A stretch of DNA of 23,056 nucleotides from Nitrosomonas sp. (GCA_021774205.1 JAJFJI010000266.1:1-23056); one strand, 5' to 3'; positions 6,479 through 13,954 are shown, counted from the stretch's first letter. Numbers and translations are program-made. Notes: generated by a model from the letters alone, not told the origin.

Positions 6479-7663
6479 CTATTTATATTCGAATGAGTCA
6501 TCAAACATATAATCCTCAAAATCAGCAATCATAGCGTCTTGTGCGTGTTGAACTTGAGCTTTCAGCCAGCTTCTGAATGCTTTGTCATTGACTATGAGCG
6601 CTAAATCCTGTTGCATGGCATTCAAATCTTGCTCTAGGGATGCTTCTACTGCCAAAAGATTACGACGTAGATTGGCGACACTGATGGTTTCGTGTGTATT
6701 GAGACAGAATTCTTCGTGTATGGCGTGACGGCGACTGTGCAATTCGTTCTCGAGCTCCTGGATTTGTTGCTTGAGTAACAGGGTTAGTGCGGTAATTTTC
6801 TCTTCTGCCATTTTGGCGATGGATGCTGTGTCAGTGAGTTCGGTGCGAAGTTGGATCTGTAATAATGCAACTAAATCGCGGCGATCATAAGCGGCATTGG
6901 CTTCACTCATTAGGTCTGTTTTGCGAGCCTGTTCATCGGGGTCTTTCTCGCGATCCGGATGCAGTGCGCTGGCGAGTTGACGCATGACCTTGCGAAGTGT
7001 TGTTTCCGCTTCTTGTTTTGCAGTTTCGGCCTTACGTTGGGCGGCTGTGGGTTTCTTTCTGCCTCCCCGGGTTTGTTGCTGCATTTCTTGCTCGGCTTCG
7101 GCTGCTTCGCGTAGACGTGTCATACCGATGTTAAACACATCATGTAGATTATCCAGTGGCTCATCATCGGATAGTGGTTCACCTAATACATCTTCCATCA
7201 TTGCACGTGCCTGCAAAATGGCGGCTTGTTCTTTTTCAGCTAAGGTTTCATTGCTGTACTTGTCATGCAGAATCTGCATTTCCTCATCGCCCAGCAAAGC
7301 GAGTTGTTCACAAAGATCACATAAAATCATGCTGGCAGTATGTCGATGTGTGCGGCTCAGACCCTTGCGTTGTAACCGGTTATCTAAAAAAAGTGCCATT
7401 TCTCGTGTGAGCGTCTGGTGACGCTCACGAAGTGGCGATATGGTTTTGTGGTACACCGGGCGATGTGCGTCGCAGATGGATTGCGTTTCGACAAGCTGTT
7501 TCTTGAGTTTCTCGATACGGTTGAGTAAACGGTTGAAGCGCTGCTGGCTTGGTGATAGCTTGGCGTTTTTTGTGGAAAGCTTTAGTGCGGTTACGGAATT
7601 GTTTTCGTTTTGCTTGGAAGTATCTGAAATTTCGTCAGCGAACAAGTCAAATTGATATGGCAT
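6479..7663 (-). CDS. J-domain-containing protein (DnaJ-like co-chaperone)
   Basis: The 394-residue protein is mostly charged and helical, with predicted coiled-coil stretches (about 37-63, 186-225 and 283-315). A J-domain-like segment in the second half has LRKVMRQLASALHPDRE with HPD at 235-237, then SEANAAYDRRDLVALL (253-268). The HPD tripeptide is the Hsp70-stimulating signature, so it probably recruits DnaK to a specific client. There are no zinc-finger or DnaJ C-terminal domains, so it is not DnaJ itself. There is no strong ribosome site before the ATG. The stop lies 18 nt from the family C element. The client is unknown. Confidence 0.75.
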   Translation of the reverse strand: MPYQFDLFADEISDTSKQNENNSVTALKLSTKNAKLSPSQQRFNRLLNRIEKLKKQLVETQSICDAHRPVYHKTISPLRERHQTLTREMALFLDNRLQRKGLSRTHRHTASMILCDLCEQLALLGDEEMQILHDKYSNETLAEKEQAAILQARAMMEDVLGEPLSDDEPLDNLHDVFNIGMTRLREAAEAEQEMQQQTRGGRKKPTAAQRKAETAKQEAETTLRKVMRQLASALHPDREKDPDEQARKTDLMSEANAAYDRRDLVALLQIQLRTELTDTASIAKMAEEKITALTLLLKQQIQELENELHSRRHAIHEEFCLNTHETISVANLRRNLLAVEASLEQDLNAMQQDLALIVNDKAFRSWLKAQVQHAQDAMIADFEDYMFDDSFEYK

Positions 7664-7778
7664 GATGATTTTTATAATGGGTTGATATCAAAATATATTG
7701 TTTGTTAGGTGATGCGTATATGTGGGAGTAGTCTAGCATGAACCTGGTGAGATGGGGACACCCAGAATTGTAATAATG

Positions 7779-8987
7779 CTAGCTCATGATCGTCTTGCCG
7801 TGCCCCCTGGTCAGATAATCTTCAGACTGCATTTCCATTAAGCGGGAAATGGTGCGTTCAAATTCAAAGCTGCTTTCGCCGGTTGCATAAAGTTCTTGCG
7901 GTGGTACAGCGGCAGAGCATAGGAATTTCACGCCATGTTCATAAAGTGCGTCAATAAAAGTGACAAAGCGCGTGGCCTGATCGCTATTTTCTTTGTTAAA
8001 TTGGGGAATCGCGACCATGATGACGGTGTGATAGTTTCTCGCAATGGCCAGATAATCCGCTGAACCAAGCGGGTTGGCACACAGTCGCTTAAACGAAAAA
8101 ACAGCAACGCCGCGTGCTGATTTGGGGACAAAAAGTTGACGTCCTTGAACAATTAGTTCGGCACTAGGGACTTTGGCGCGATCTTCAATACGACGATCAG
8201 TAAGGCGAAAAAAAGTTGCTGCCAATTGATTGGTGGTGTCTTCATTCACCGGTGTGTAATAAGTTTCTGCACCTTTTAAACGGTCGTAACGATAATCAAT
8301 CGGGCCGTTGAGTGAAATGATTTCTAGTGTTTGCTGAATACGTTCAATAAAAGGTGTGAAGCGATGACGATTCAAACCATTTTTATACAGTTCATCCGGC
8401 ACTCGATTCGATGTGGCAACGACAACGACACCGAGATCAAACAAGACTTCAAACAATCGGGCCACGACCATCGCATCGGCGATATCGGTTACTTGCAGTT
8501 CATCAAAACATAACAGTGTCGCTTGGTTGGCAATCTGTTGTGCAATCACCGGGATAGGGTCATCGTTGTTGGTTCGACTGCCGTGTTGGGCACGTTCTTT
8601 GGCAGTCAGGCGATGCCAATTCTCCAAACGTGCGTGAATATCCAACATAAATTCATGGAAATGAACGCGCTGTTTTGATTTCAAAGGGGCAAGTGAATAA
8701 AACAAATCCATTAACATGGATTTCCCACGCCCTACGCCGCCATATAAATAGATCCCTTTAGGCGATTTCTTTTTATTTGAGCGTTGGAAGAAACGGGAAA
8801 ACCATCTACTGTTTAACCCTAAACGGTTTTTCTCTATCTTGATTTCAGGGTGATTAATTAATTCACGATGCAAGCGTTCTAATTCAAAAATTGCACTGGC
8901 TTGATCAGGGTCAGGTTTTAATTCGCCCTCTTGCATGAGCAATTGGTATTCTGATTCGGGACTTTTGTTTTTATTATTTGGCATCAT
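7779..8987 (-). CDS. zapE: ZapE, AFG1-like ATPase of cell division
   Basis: ZapE is a cytoplasmic P-loop ATPase that associates with the Z ring and helps constriction. It is the bacterial relative of mitochondrial AFG1/LACE1. The protein has Walker A GGVGRGKS (83-90) followed by MLMDLFY, the family HFHEFM motif (109-114), Walker B LLCFDE followed by LQVTDIADAM (158-173), and the sensor-like ATSNRVPDELY (191-201). Its 402 residues are slightly longer than E. coli ZapE. Two adjacent ATG codons are present at 8987 and 8984; AAGGGGAT upstream supports either. It is transcribed alone or with the J-domain gene 115 nt downstream. Confidence 0.94.
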   Translation of the reverse strand: MMPNNKNKSPESEYQLLMQEGELKPDPDQASAIFELERLHRELINHPEIKIEKNRLGLNSRWFSRFFQRSNKKKSPKGIYLYGGVGRGKSMLMDLFYSLAPLKSKQRVHFHEFMLDIHARLENWHRLTAKERAQHGSRTNNDDPIPVIAQQIANQATLLCFDELQVTDIADAMVVARLFEVLFDLGVVVVATSNRVPDELYKNGLNRHRFTPFIERIQQTLEIISLNGPIDYRYDRLKGAETYYTPVNEDTTNQLAATFFRLTDRRIEDRAKVPSAELIVQGRQLFVPKSARGVAVFSFKRLCANPLGSADYLAIARNYHTVIMVAIPQFNKENSDQATRFVTFIDALYEHGVKFLCSAAVPPQELYATGESSFEFERTISRLMEMQSEDYLTRGHGKTIMS

Positions 8988-9162
8988 GCAATATCCCCTT
9001 AGCTAATACAAACTTTCATACGCATAGTCTACTTGATTATGTGCATGGACTCGCATTGATCGAATACTTTTGGCGTTGAAGCACGATTAGATCGTCAAAC
9101 GGTCTCTGTTCCACCTTGGCTGAGTAAAAAACTAGAAAATTTGGACCGAAACAAGACGAATT

Positions 9163-9375
9163 TTATCGTTTCCGTAGCGGTGTTAATAGAGACGTAAGTC
9201 CATTATGATCCAGCTCCTGCATCAATGCTAATAGATCACCGATTTCCCCAGAGGGAAACCCCTTGCGAGCAAACCAATTAAGATAATGTCCAGGTAAATC
9301 AGCAATCAAACGCCCTTTGTACTTGCCGTAAGGCATGACTCGCGTGACTAATAGCTGCAGGTGTTCTGGGTTCAT
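9163..9375 (-). CDS. DUF3820 family small protein
   Basis: This 70-residue protein carries the DUF3820 core MPYGKYKGRLIADLPGHYLNWFARKGFP, here given only as the landmarks YGKYKG (16-21), LPGHYLNWF (27-35) and KGFPSGEIG (38-46). The family is widespread in proteobacteria and has no firmly established function. The first codons and the upstream DNA belong to a repeat (9366-9502) that recurs beyond the group II intron at 11548-11696. The gene's promoter region has therefore been duplicated or derives from a repeat. No clear ribosome site is seen. Confidence 0.82.
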   Translation of the reverse strand: MNPEHLQLLVTRVMPYGKYKGRLIADLPGHYLNWFARKGFPSGEIGDLLALMQELDHNGLTSLLTPLRKR

Positions 9376-9502
9376 TGTTTTTGAATATTACCGATTTTAG
9401 AATTTATTAATCAGAAGAAGTTATCACTATCGGCGTTAAAAACCAATAATCACTTAGAAATTAATCAAGTTTAATTTCAATCGAGTCTGACCCCATCGGT
9501 TT
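9366..9502. repeat. Direct repeat, copy 1, flanking the group II intron
   Basis: This copy begins at CTGGGTTCATT, which covers the DUF3820 start codon, and ends in CCCCATCGGTTT. It shares a perfect 58-bp core (9418-9475) with copy 2 (11613-11670), then AATCGAGTYTGACCCCATCGG. The middle of the repeat has diverged. A shorter third fragment lies at 11750-11778. Confidence 0.9.
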
Positions 9503-9547
9503 CCATCGGTTTTTGGACCCCATCGGTTTTTGCAATCGAGTCTGACC
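9480..9547. repeat. Short tandem unit array, target of the intron
   Basis: Two copies of AATCGAGTCTGACC lie at 9480-9491 and 9534-9547. CCATCGGTTT recurs starting at 9493, 9503 and 9519, and again at 11535 beyond the intron. Joining 9547 to 11535 restores the full unit TCTGACCCCATCGG, which is present intact at 9485-9498. Confidence 0.85.
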
Positions 9548-9738
9548 GTTCGCAGTAACAGTAATAAATCTAGCGGGTTAAAGTCCCGTCCGAGGAGTTG
9601 TCCGTACGCCTTGGTAGCATGAGGAAGCGGCGTCGTGGTAACACGGGGTCGTAAGTTTTCACACAGCAAGAGAGCAGGCCGTAACGCAAGTGAACCTATA
9701 AGTAGCCTCGTAAACTTAATTGGAGGAGCCGACCCTGT

Positions 9739-9745
9739 GGTCAGA
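9739..9745 (+). promoter_or_regulatory. EBS1 of the group II intron
   Basis: GGTCAGA lies about 190 nt into the intron, the usual place for the domain I loop that selects the target. All seven bases pair with TCTGACC at 9541-9547. Confidence 0.75.
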
Positions 9746-10001
9746 AGGGGAAGGCCGTTGGATGGGTGCTGAAATAACGGAAGTGGCGCCCATTGACTTC
9801 CGGGGTAGCAAGGTCGGCATGTTCTTGAAGATTTATTGCCCAGTGCTGGAGACCCGTTGCGGTGGTGGGGAGGCCGCCGACTGTGGTGTATAAGGGAACG
9901 AAATCGCCACAGGCTGTAACGGGAGTCGGAGGGGTTCATAATACCGTCTGAGTTCGTGGGACAACATAACCCCGGATGAGGGAAGGAACCCTGCTTTGTT
10001 C

Positions 10002-11372
10002 ATGCAACCAAAGAGTGGAGGAAAAGGGGATTGCGAAATGCTAATAACCCCTGATGCAATCAGGACACTACAGAGGAAGCTCTACACCAAAGCCAAGCAA
10101 CAACCAGCCTATCGCTTCTATGCGCTATATGACAAGATATGGCGGGCAGACATCCTCATGTTTGCCTATCGTCTTGTGCGTGCCAACAAAGGGAGTCCTG
10201 GTGTTGACGGGATGAACTTCGAGGACATAGAGCAAAAGATAGGGGTAAACAAGTTTTTGTCGGAGCTGGGTCAAGACCTGAAACACAAAACTTACCAACC
10301 GAGTCCGGTGCGGCGTGTCATGATTCCTAAAGCGGACGGTAGTCAACGACCACTGGGAATACCGACAATCCGTGACCGGGTAGCTCAGATGGCGGCTAAA
10401 CTGGTTATTGAGCCGATATTTGAAGCAGATTTTTGTTCGAACTCTTATGGGTTTCGTCCGAAGAGATCTGCCCATGATGCGGTTGATGAAATAGCAAACT
10501 TGCTTCATCAAGGCTACAACCAGGTTATTGATGCTGATTTGTCGAAGTATTTTGACAGCATACCTCATGCCAAACTGATGGCCGTGGTATCTGAGCGCAT
10601 AGTTGACGGTGCGATACTGCATATAATCAAACTATGGCTCAAAGCGCCGGTCATTGGGGAGGACGGGGATGGCACAAGGAAAAATGTAGGTGGTGGCAAA
10701 GCCAATAGCAAAGGAACTCCCCAGGGGGGTGTCATTTCACCGCTGCTGGCTAACTGCTACCTGCATATTCTGGATCGTATCTGGGATAGGCGTCAATTGA
10801 GAAGAAAGGTGGGTGCACATATCGTCCGCTATGCGGACGATTTTGTGGTGTTATGCAGAGGAAAAATGGATGCACCCATGGCGGCCATACAGCACATCAT
10901 GAACCGTCTTGATCTCACGCTTAATGAGACCAAGACGCGCATTGTTGATGCCACACAGGAAAGTTTCAACTTTCTGGGTTTTGAAATCAGAGTGAACAAG
11001 AGTCTGAAGTCGGGCAAAAGCTATACGCATATATGCCCTGCACCGCAATCTCTTGCAAAAATCAAAGATCGTATAAAGCAACTGACCGCACGTGAACGCA
11101 CACCAATACCGCTGGAAGATATTGTTGGAAGTGTTAACACCAGCCTTCGTGGATGGACAAATTACTTCCACTATCGAAATTCTAGTTGTGTATTGAGTAA
11201 GGTGAAAACGCACGCAGAAGAGCGCTTGCGGATACACCTGATGAGGCGGCACAAGGTTAAAGATCGTGGGATCGGCCTTGGTCGCTTTCCGAGTAAACAG
11301 TTTTATACGAAATATGGGCTTTATAAGGTTCCAACAACGGCTGGCTGGAAAAAGGCGCATGCTTCGGTGTGA
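10002..11372 (+). CDS. ltrA: Group II intron reverse transcriptase/maturase
   Basis: The protein (about 456 residues) binds the intron RNA, aids splicing and copies it into DNA. The RT blocks are intact: IPKADGSQRPLGIPTIRDR (110-128 counted from a TTG at 9996), the aspartate in VIDADLSKYFD, GTPQGGVISPLLAN (240-253) and the catalytic YADD (279-282). The maturase domain X is marked by LRGWTNYF (384-391). No C-terminal HNH endonuclease with its cysteine pairs is present, so bottom-strand priming probably relies on replication forks or other nicks. The start is uncertain between ATG 10002 (GGAAGGA upstream) and ATG 10038 (GGAGGAAAAGGGG upstream). The TGA stop is 12 nt before domain V. Confidence 0.95.
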   Translation: MQPKSGGKGDCEMLITPDAIRTLQRKLYTKAKQQPAYRFYALYDKIWRADILMFAYRLVRANKGSPGVDGMNFEDIEQKIGVNKFLSELGQDLKHKTYQPSPVRRVMIPKADGSQRPLGIPTIRDRVAQMAAKLVIEPIFEADFCSNSYGFRPKRSAHDAVDEIANLLHQGYNQVIDADLSKYFDSIPHAKLMAVVSERIVDGAILHIIKLWLKAPVIGEDGDGTRKNVGGGKANSKGTPQGGVISPLLANCYLHILDRIWDRRQLRRKVGAHIVRYADDFVVLCRGKMDAPMAAIQHIMNRLDLTLNETKTRIVDATQESFNFLGFEIRVNKSLKSGKSYTHICPAPQSLAKIKDRIKQLTARERTPIPLEDIVGSVNTSLRGWTNYFHYRNSSCVLSKVKTHAEERLRIHLMRRHKVKDRGIGLGRFPSKQFYTKYGLYKVPTTAGWKKAHASV

Positions 11373-11383
11373 AGAACATCGGA

Positions 11384-11416
11384 AAGCCGTGTGCGGTAGC
11401 ACCGCATGCACGGTTT
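11384..11416 (+). ncRNA. Group II intron domain V (catalytic hairpin)
   Basis: AAGCCGTG pairs with CACGGTTT, and TGCGGT pairs with ACCGCA. They are separated on the 3' side by a 2-nt bulge (TG), with the short loop AGC at the tip. This is the standard domain V fold with the catalytic AGC near its base. The tip is not a GNRA tetraloop, which is unusual for this domain. Confidence 0.88.
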
Positions 11417-11547
11417 GATGAGGAAGGATTGGTGAGGTCAACTATGGAATGGCTATTGAGGCACCGCCAAACGAAAGGGGCGGAAACAGATAAGCGATTC
11501 CTAATGGTGATTGGTAGCCAGTCCTTTACTCTACCCATCGGTTTTTG

Positions 11548-11696
11548 CTGGGTTCATTACTGTTGAATATTACCGATCTAGAGATATCGGACCATAGTTT
11601 AATAATCACAAAAAGTTATCACTATCGGCGTTAAAAACCAATAATCACTTAGAAATTAATCAAGTTTAATCTCAATCGAGTTTGACCCCATCGGTT
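11548..11696. repeat. Direct repeat, copy 2, downstream of the intron
   Basis: This copy starts at CTGGGTTCATTA and ends at CCCCATCGGTT. It contains the same 58-bp core as copy 1 at 11613-11670. The first bases repeat the DUF3820 start-codon context, but the frame there stops after a few codons, so no second gene exists. Confidence 0.9.
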
Positions 11697-12087
11697 GATT
11701 GTACTGAACGACTTAACATGACACTGCTATTAACGCGTAAATCTATCAAAAATTAATTAATCAGAAAGAAGTCACTATTTTACCGTAATAGCCTTCAAAT
11801 CGTTTCGGGTTGTCCGGTGTTATTTGCTATGCGAAGTTTTGTGTGTAGGTCTTTTTATACGTACAAGTGGTAACGAAGATTCGATGAAATCAGCTCATTT
11901 TCCTTCAAATCGACTAAATAATAGGCAATCTGGATTAAACTCGTAAATTCTTACCAACAGAAAAAAACTGCAAACTATTATTGCTTAATGATATGTTCGG
12001 TTTTATGTCAGGCACTAAATAAGTTTCGTGACGCGTTGTCAATCAATGTGAAGACAAAATGCACACATTTGTGCTAGTCTTTAACAT
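11697..12087. other. Non-coding AT-rich interval
   Basis: No gene is apparent. A third, partial copy of the 9366 repeat (AATTAATTAATCAGAAAGAAG and on to 11778) lies at 11750-11778. The right end holds the regulatory region of the toxin-antitoxin pair. Otherwise I see nothing structured. Confidence 0.6.
12061..12074. promoter_or_regulatory. Inverted repeat upstream of the BrnT-like operon
   Basis: GCACA-CATT-TGTGC is a perfect 5-bp inverted repeat ending 13 nt before the toxin ATG. Its position suits an operator for the ribbon-helix-helix antitoxin. No convincing -35/-10 pair can be fixed. Confidence 0.4.
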
Positions 12088-12366
12088 ATGAAAATATTCA
12101 ATTGGAGTTCCGATAAAAATCAGCAACTAATAGAAGATAGAAACCGATCTTTTGAAGAGGTGGTTTTTTATCTCCAAAATGGTGGTTTATTGGATGATAT
12201 TTCGCACCCAAATGCGTTGGATTATTCTAATCAAAGGATATTTGTCGTTGCGATAGAGGATTACGCATATCTCGTGCCATATGTCGAGAATGAAAAAGAA
12301 ATATTTCTTAAAACAGTAATTCCTAGTCGTAAATTTACTAAGTTATATCTTAGAGGTGACTTATGA
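12088..12366 (+). CDS. BrnT-like toxin (RelE-fold ribonuclease family)
   Basis: The 92-residue protein resembles BrnT-type toxins. It starts MKIFNWSSDKNQQLIEDR, has RSFEEVVFYLQNGGLLDDI (about 24-42) and ends with the typical VENEKEIFLKTVIPSRKFTK (65-84). Related proteins are mRNA interferases controlled by a DNA-binding antitoxin. It precedes and overlaps the antitoxin gene by four bases (ATGA), a tight co-translational pair. There is no Shine-Dalgarno sequence before the ATG. The local DNA is AT-rich and repeat-flanked, as is common for mobile TA modules. Assignment is to family level; the exact subfamily is uncertain. Confidence 0.82.
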   Translation: MKIFNWSSDKNQQLIEDRNRSFEEVVFYLQNGGLLDDISHPNALDYSNQRIFVVAIEDYAYLVPYVENEKEIFLKTVIPSRKFTKLYLRGDL

Positions 12367-12665
12367 ACAAAATAAAATTAACCAGAGAAGAGCAGGCGCT
12401 TCTAGTTTCTGTTGAATCAGGAGAATATGAATCAACATTAACAGATTTACGCAGAAAAGAGCTGGAGTTAGCGGCTGTAAACACTTTTAAGAAAGATAAA
12501 CGTATTAATATTCGTATTTCTAAACGGGACCTCATGGCAGTTCAGTCCAGAGCGTCTGAAGAAGGTATTCCGTATCAAACTCTTGTTTCAAGTATTATTC
12601 ACAAATATCTATCCGGTTCACTACAAGATATTACAGTGAACAAGCAAAGACGACCGGACACATAA
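12363..12665 (+). CDS. CopG/BrnA-like ribbon-helix-helix antitoxin
   Basis: This 100-residue partner of the upstream toxin should neutralise it and repress the operon. The C-terminal half shows the ribbon-helix-helix pattern: strand KRINIRISKRDLMAVQSRA (about 45-63), followed by EEGIPYQTLVSSIIHKYL (66-83). The N-terminal half is acidic and helical (LTREEQALLVSVESGEYES), the usual toxin-wrapping part. Its ATG overlaps the toxin TGA, so expression is coupled. The C-terminal tail (VNKQRRPDT) is basic and variable. The family is confident, the pairing is clear from the overlap, and the DNA target is unknown. Confidence 0.85.
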   Translation: MNKIKLTREEQALLVSVESGEYESTLTDLRRKELELAAVNTFKKDKRINIRISKRDLMAVQSRASEEGIPYQTLVSSIIHKYLSGSLQDITVNKQRRPDT

Positions 12666-12715
12666 AGTGTTGCCGCTCTTGCCAAGGACTACTGCCATTG
12701 TCTGCGAACGGCGCC

Positions 12716-12770
12716 TTGTTTTGTGACCTAAGATTCAATGCAAATTCTGTGTTCAATTGACTTTTCTAGG
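12716..12770. repeat. Family A miniature element, right half only (A5)
   Basis: This 55-bp segment matches the right half of copy A2 (13554-13609) in the same orientation, including TTGTGACCT-AGATTCA and GCAAATTCTGTGTTCAA, and ends TTCTAGG followed by TTAA (12771-12774). The left half is absent. It lies 20 bp beyond the stop of the lipoprotein gene. Confidence 0.8.
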
Positions 12771-12793
12771 TTAAAAGATGGACTTGGTTGGTT

Positions 12794-13450
12794 CTAGTTA
12801 CACAGTGGCCAGACCTGGTGCCAGCGCCGGCACCGGAATTGCTCATCGCAGCGGCGCAGCTGCGCCCCATATTCGCGTGCCGTAAGATCGACGCGCTCGG
12901 CCACTCTCAGTAGCCATTTTTTATTACGGTGGGTGCCGCGCCGGTAGCCGCCGTGACCTTCATGGTAGGCAAGGTATAGATTCTTCGGGTCCCACTTGGA
13001 AATACCCAGCATCTGATTACTCTTATGGTTATACCAGCCAATGAAATCCAACGCGTCCTCCATGTCCGAACGGCTCTTGAACAATCCGCCGGTCGACTGC
13101 TTGTAATCCTTCCAGGCCGGATCCTGGATCTGGGCATAGCCTTTGGCCGAAGAGGGGCGTCCTAACGGAATGAACAGGAACCACTCAAACGGCGGTTTGG
13201 CATTGTGACGATAGCTGGATTCATGCCGCACGAAGGCCATCAGTATATGTGCCGGAACACCCCATTTGTCTTCCGATGCTTTCGCATAGTCGTACCAGTT
13301 AGGATGCTGCCCGAATACGGCGCACAGGTCATGCTGCTGGCGCGGCGGGTTGGAGGCGCAGCCGACTAGTACGCCCAGCAGAGGCAGAATATAAACTAGT
13401 TTGACAAGATGTTTGATTGCGTTCACTGATTGAATTAATCCAAGGGTCAA
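12794..13450 (-). CDS. Lytic transglycosylase-like (SLT/lysozyme-fold) lipoprotein
   Basis: This is an outer-envelope lipoprotein likely to cut peptidoglycan glycan strands. A signal peptide ends in the lipobox LVGC with C31 as the acylated residue. The SLT-like domain has the candidate catalytic glutamate E77 in VRHESSY, then GYAQIQD (104-110) and YLAYHEGHGGY (159-169). The pattern matches a family of about 200-residue SLT lipoproteins seen in proteobacteria. The start is unclear: TTG at 13450 or GTG nine codons in, neither with a ribosome site. The gene is visibly richer in GC than its neighbours and lies between two family A repeats, which points to acquisition. Confidence 0.85.
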   Translation of the reverse strand: MTLGLIQSVNAIKHLVKLVYILPLLGVLVGCASNPPRQQHDLCAVFGQHPNWYDYAKASEDKWGVPAHILMAFVRHESSYRHNAKPPFEWFLFIPLGRPSSAKGYAQIQDPAWKDYKQSTGGLFKSRSDMEDALDFIGWYNHKSNQMLGISKWDPKNLYLAYHEGHGGYRRGTHRNKKWLLRVAERVDLTAREYGAQLRRCDEQFRCRRWHQVWPLCN

Positions 13451-13500
13451 TTTATAAAAGTGTCTGTCATTACCTATTCAAAAATTGGCAAAAGCTTTAA

Positions 13501-13609
13501 CCTAGAATCCTCAGTTGGATAGTGTTTAGAGTGTGTGGCATTTGACAAAATATTTGTCTTGTGACCTTAGATTCAGTGCAAATTCTGTGTTCAACTGATT
13601 TTTCTAGGA
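13501..13609. repeat. Family A miniature element, copy A2 (109 bp)
   Basis: The left end CCTAGAATCCTCAGTTGGAT is preceded by TTAA (13497-13500). The right end reads CAACTGATTTTTCTAGGA, followed by TTAT. The interior shares CATTTGACAAAATATTTGT with copy A3 read on its other strand. It separates the lipoprotein gene from the small exported protein and ends 22 bp from that gene's stop. Confidence 0.85.
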
Positions 13610-13630
13610 TTATGCAATCCGTGTTCTTCT

Positions 13631-13954
13631 TTATTGGTCGTAGTTGAATGAGTCGGTTGCAGCCCAATACGTGACACCGTTGTATACAAAACTGGTATAT
13701 CGACCAAAAACCCAAGGTGATTCGATAACTGTGACGGGTAATCCGCTCCCCAATAGGATGCATTTTCCTTGGCTAAGAAAAGCTTCATAATTTGCTTTGT
13801 CTTTTGTGGTGATAAATGTTGTCATATTTTTAATCCATTCTTCTTTCAGGCAAGCAGGGCTGTCCTCTTTTAGTGTGGCTGACATGGAATAAGTGGGGGA
13901 TGTCGAAAAAATCAAAAAAGTCATGGCCAATGTTGTGCTTAATAGCTTTATCAC
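13631..13954 (-). CDS. Small exported protein of unknown function
   Basis: I do not recognise this family. The 107-residue product begins with a clear Sec signal peptide (MIKLLSTTLAMTFLIFSTSP) with likely cleavage near TYSMSA. The mature part of about 80 residues has two cysteines (in SPACLKE and GKCILLG) that could form a disulfide. It ends in an aromatic, beta-rich segment (ESPWVFGRYTSFVYNG, then VTYWAATDSFNYDQ) resembling small SH3-like folds, though this is only an impression. The start is GTG at 13954, supported by AGGAG 8 nt upstream. It lies downstream of trhP on the same strand. Confidence 0.75.
   Translation of the reverse strand: MIKLLSTTLAMTFLIFSTSPTYSMSATLKEDSPACLKEEWIKNMTTFITTKDKANYEAFLSQGKCILLGSGLPVTVIESPWVFGRYTSFVYNGVTYWAATDSFNYDQ

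Larger units (their letters stand above)
9548..11534 (+). mobile_element. Group II intron (ribozyme plus reverse transcriptase ORF), 1987 bp
   Basis: This retroelement splices as RNA and reinserts by target-primed reverse transcription. The boundaries follow from three signs. Removing 9548-11534 restores the repeat unit TCTGACC-CCATCGG. The 7 bases before the insertion, TCTGACC (9541-9547), are perfectly complementary to GGTCAGA at 9739-9745, which fits an IBS1-EBS1 pair. The 3' end is ...CTCTAC, with the AY dinucleotide and an unpaired A at 11528 at the usual 7th position from the end. The 5' end reads GTTCG rather than the common GTGYG, a departure to note. Domain V is at 11384-11416, after the protein ORF in domain IV. 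Confidence 0.88.

Noticed and set aside
6984..7421. Plus-strand frame of 145 codons inside the J-domain gene
   Set aside because: Its cysteine- and serine-rich composition is typical of the reverse strand of a helical, charged coding region.
9060..9197. Plus-strand open frame between DUF3820 and zapE (about 45 codons)
   Set aside because: It lacks a start codon and ribosome site, has no recognisable family, and overlaps the end of the DUF3820 gene on the other strand.
9480..9547. Possible CRISPR-like repeats (CCATCGGTTT recurring)
   Set aside because: Units are too short and spacing is irregular, with no constant-length spacers and no cas genes. They are degenerate dispersed repeats.
9570..9595. 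tRNA-like T-arm in GCGGGTTAAAGTCCCGTCC
   Set aside because: No acceptor, D or anticodon arms surround it. It lies in domain I of the group II intron, where such a hairpin is expected.
9454..9939. Minus-strand open frame of 161 codons
   Set aside because: It runs antisense through the structured 5' domain of the intron and has no recognisable protein features.
10851..11441. Minus-strand open frame of 196 codons
   Set aside because: It is antisense to the intron reverse transcriptase and crosses domain V; no domain is visible.
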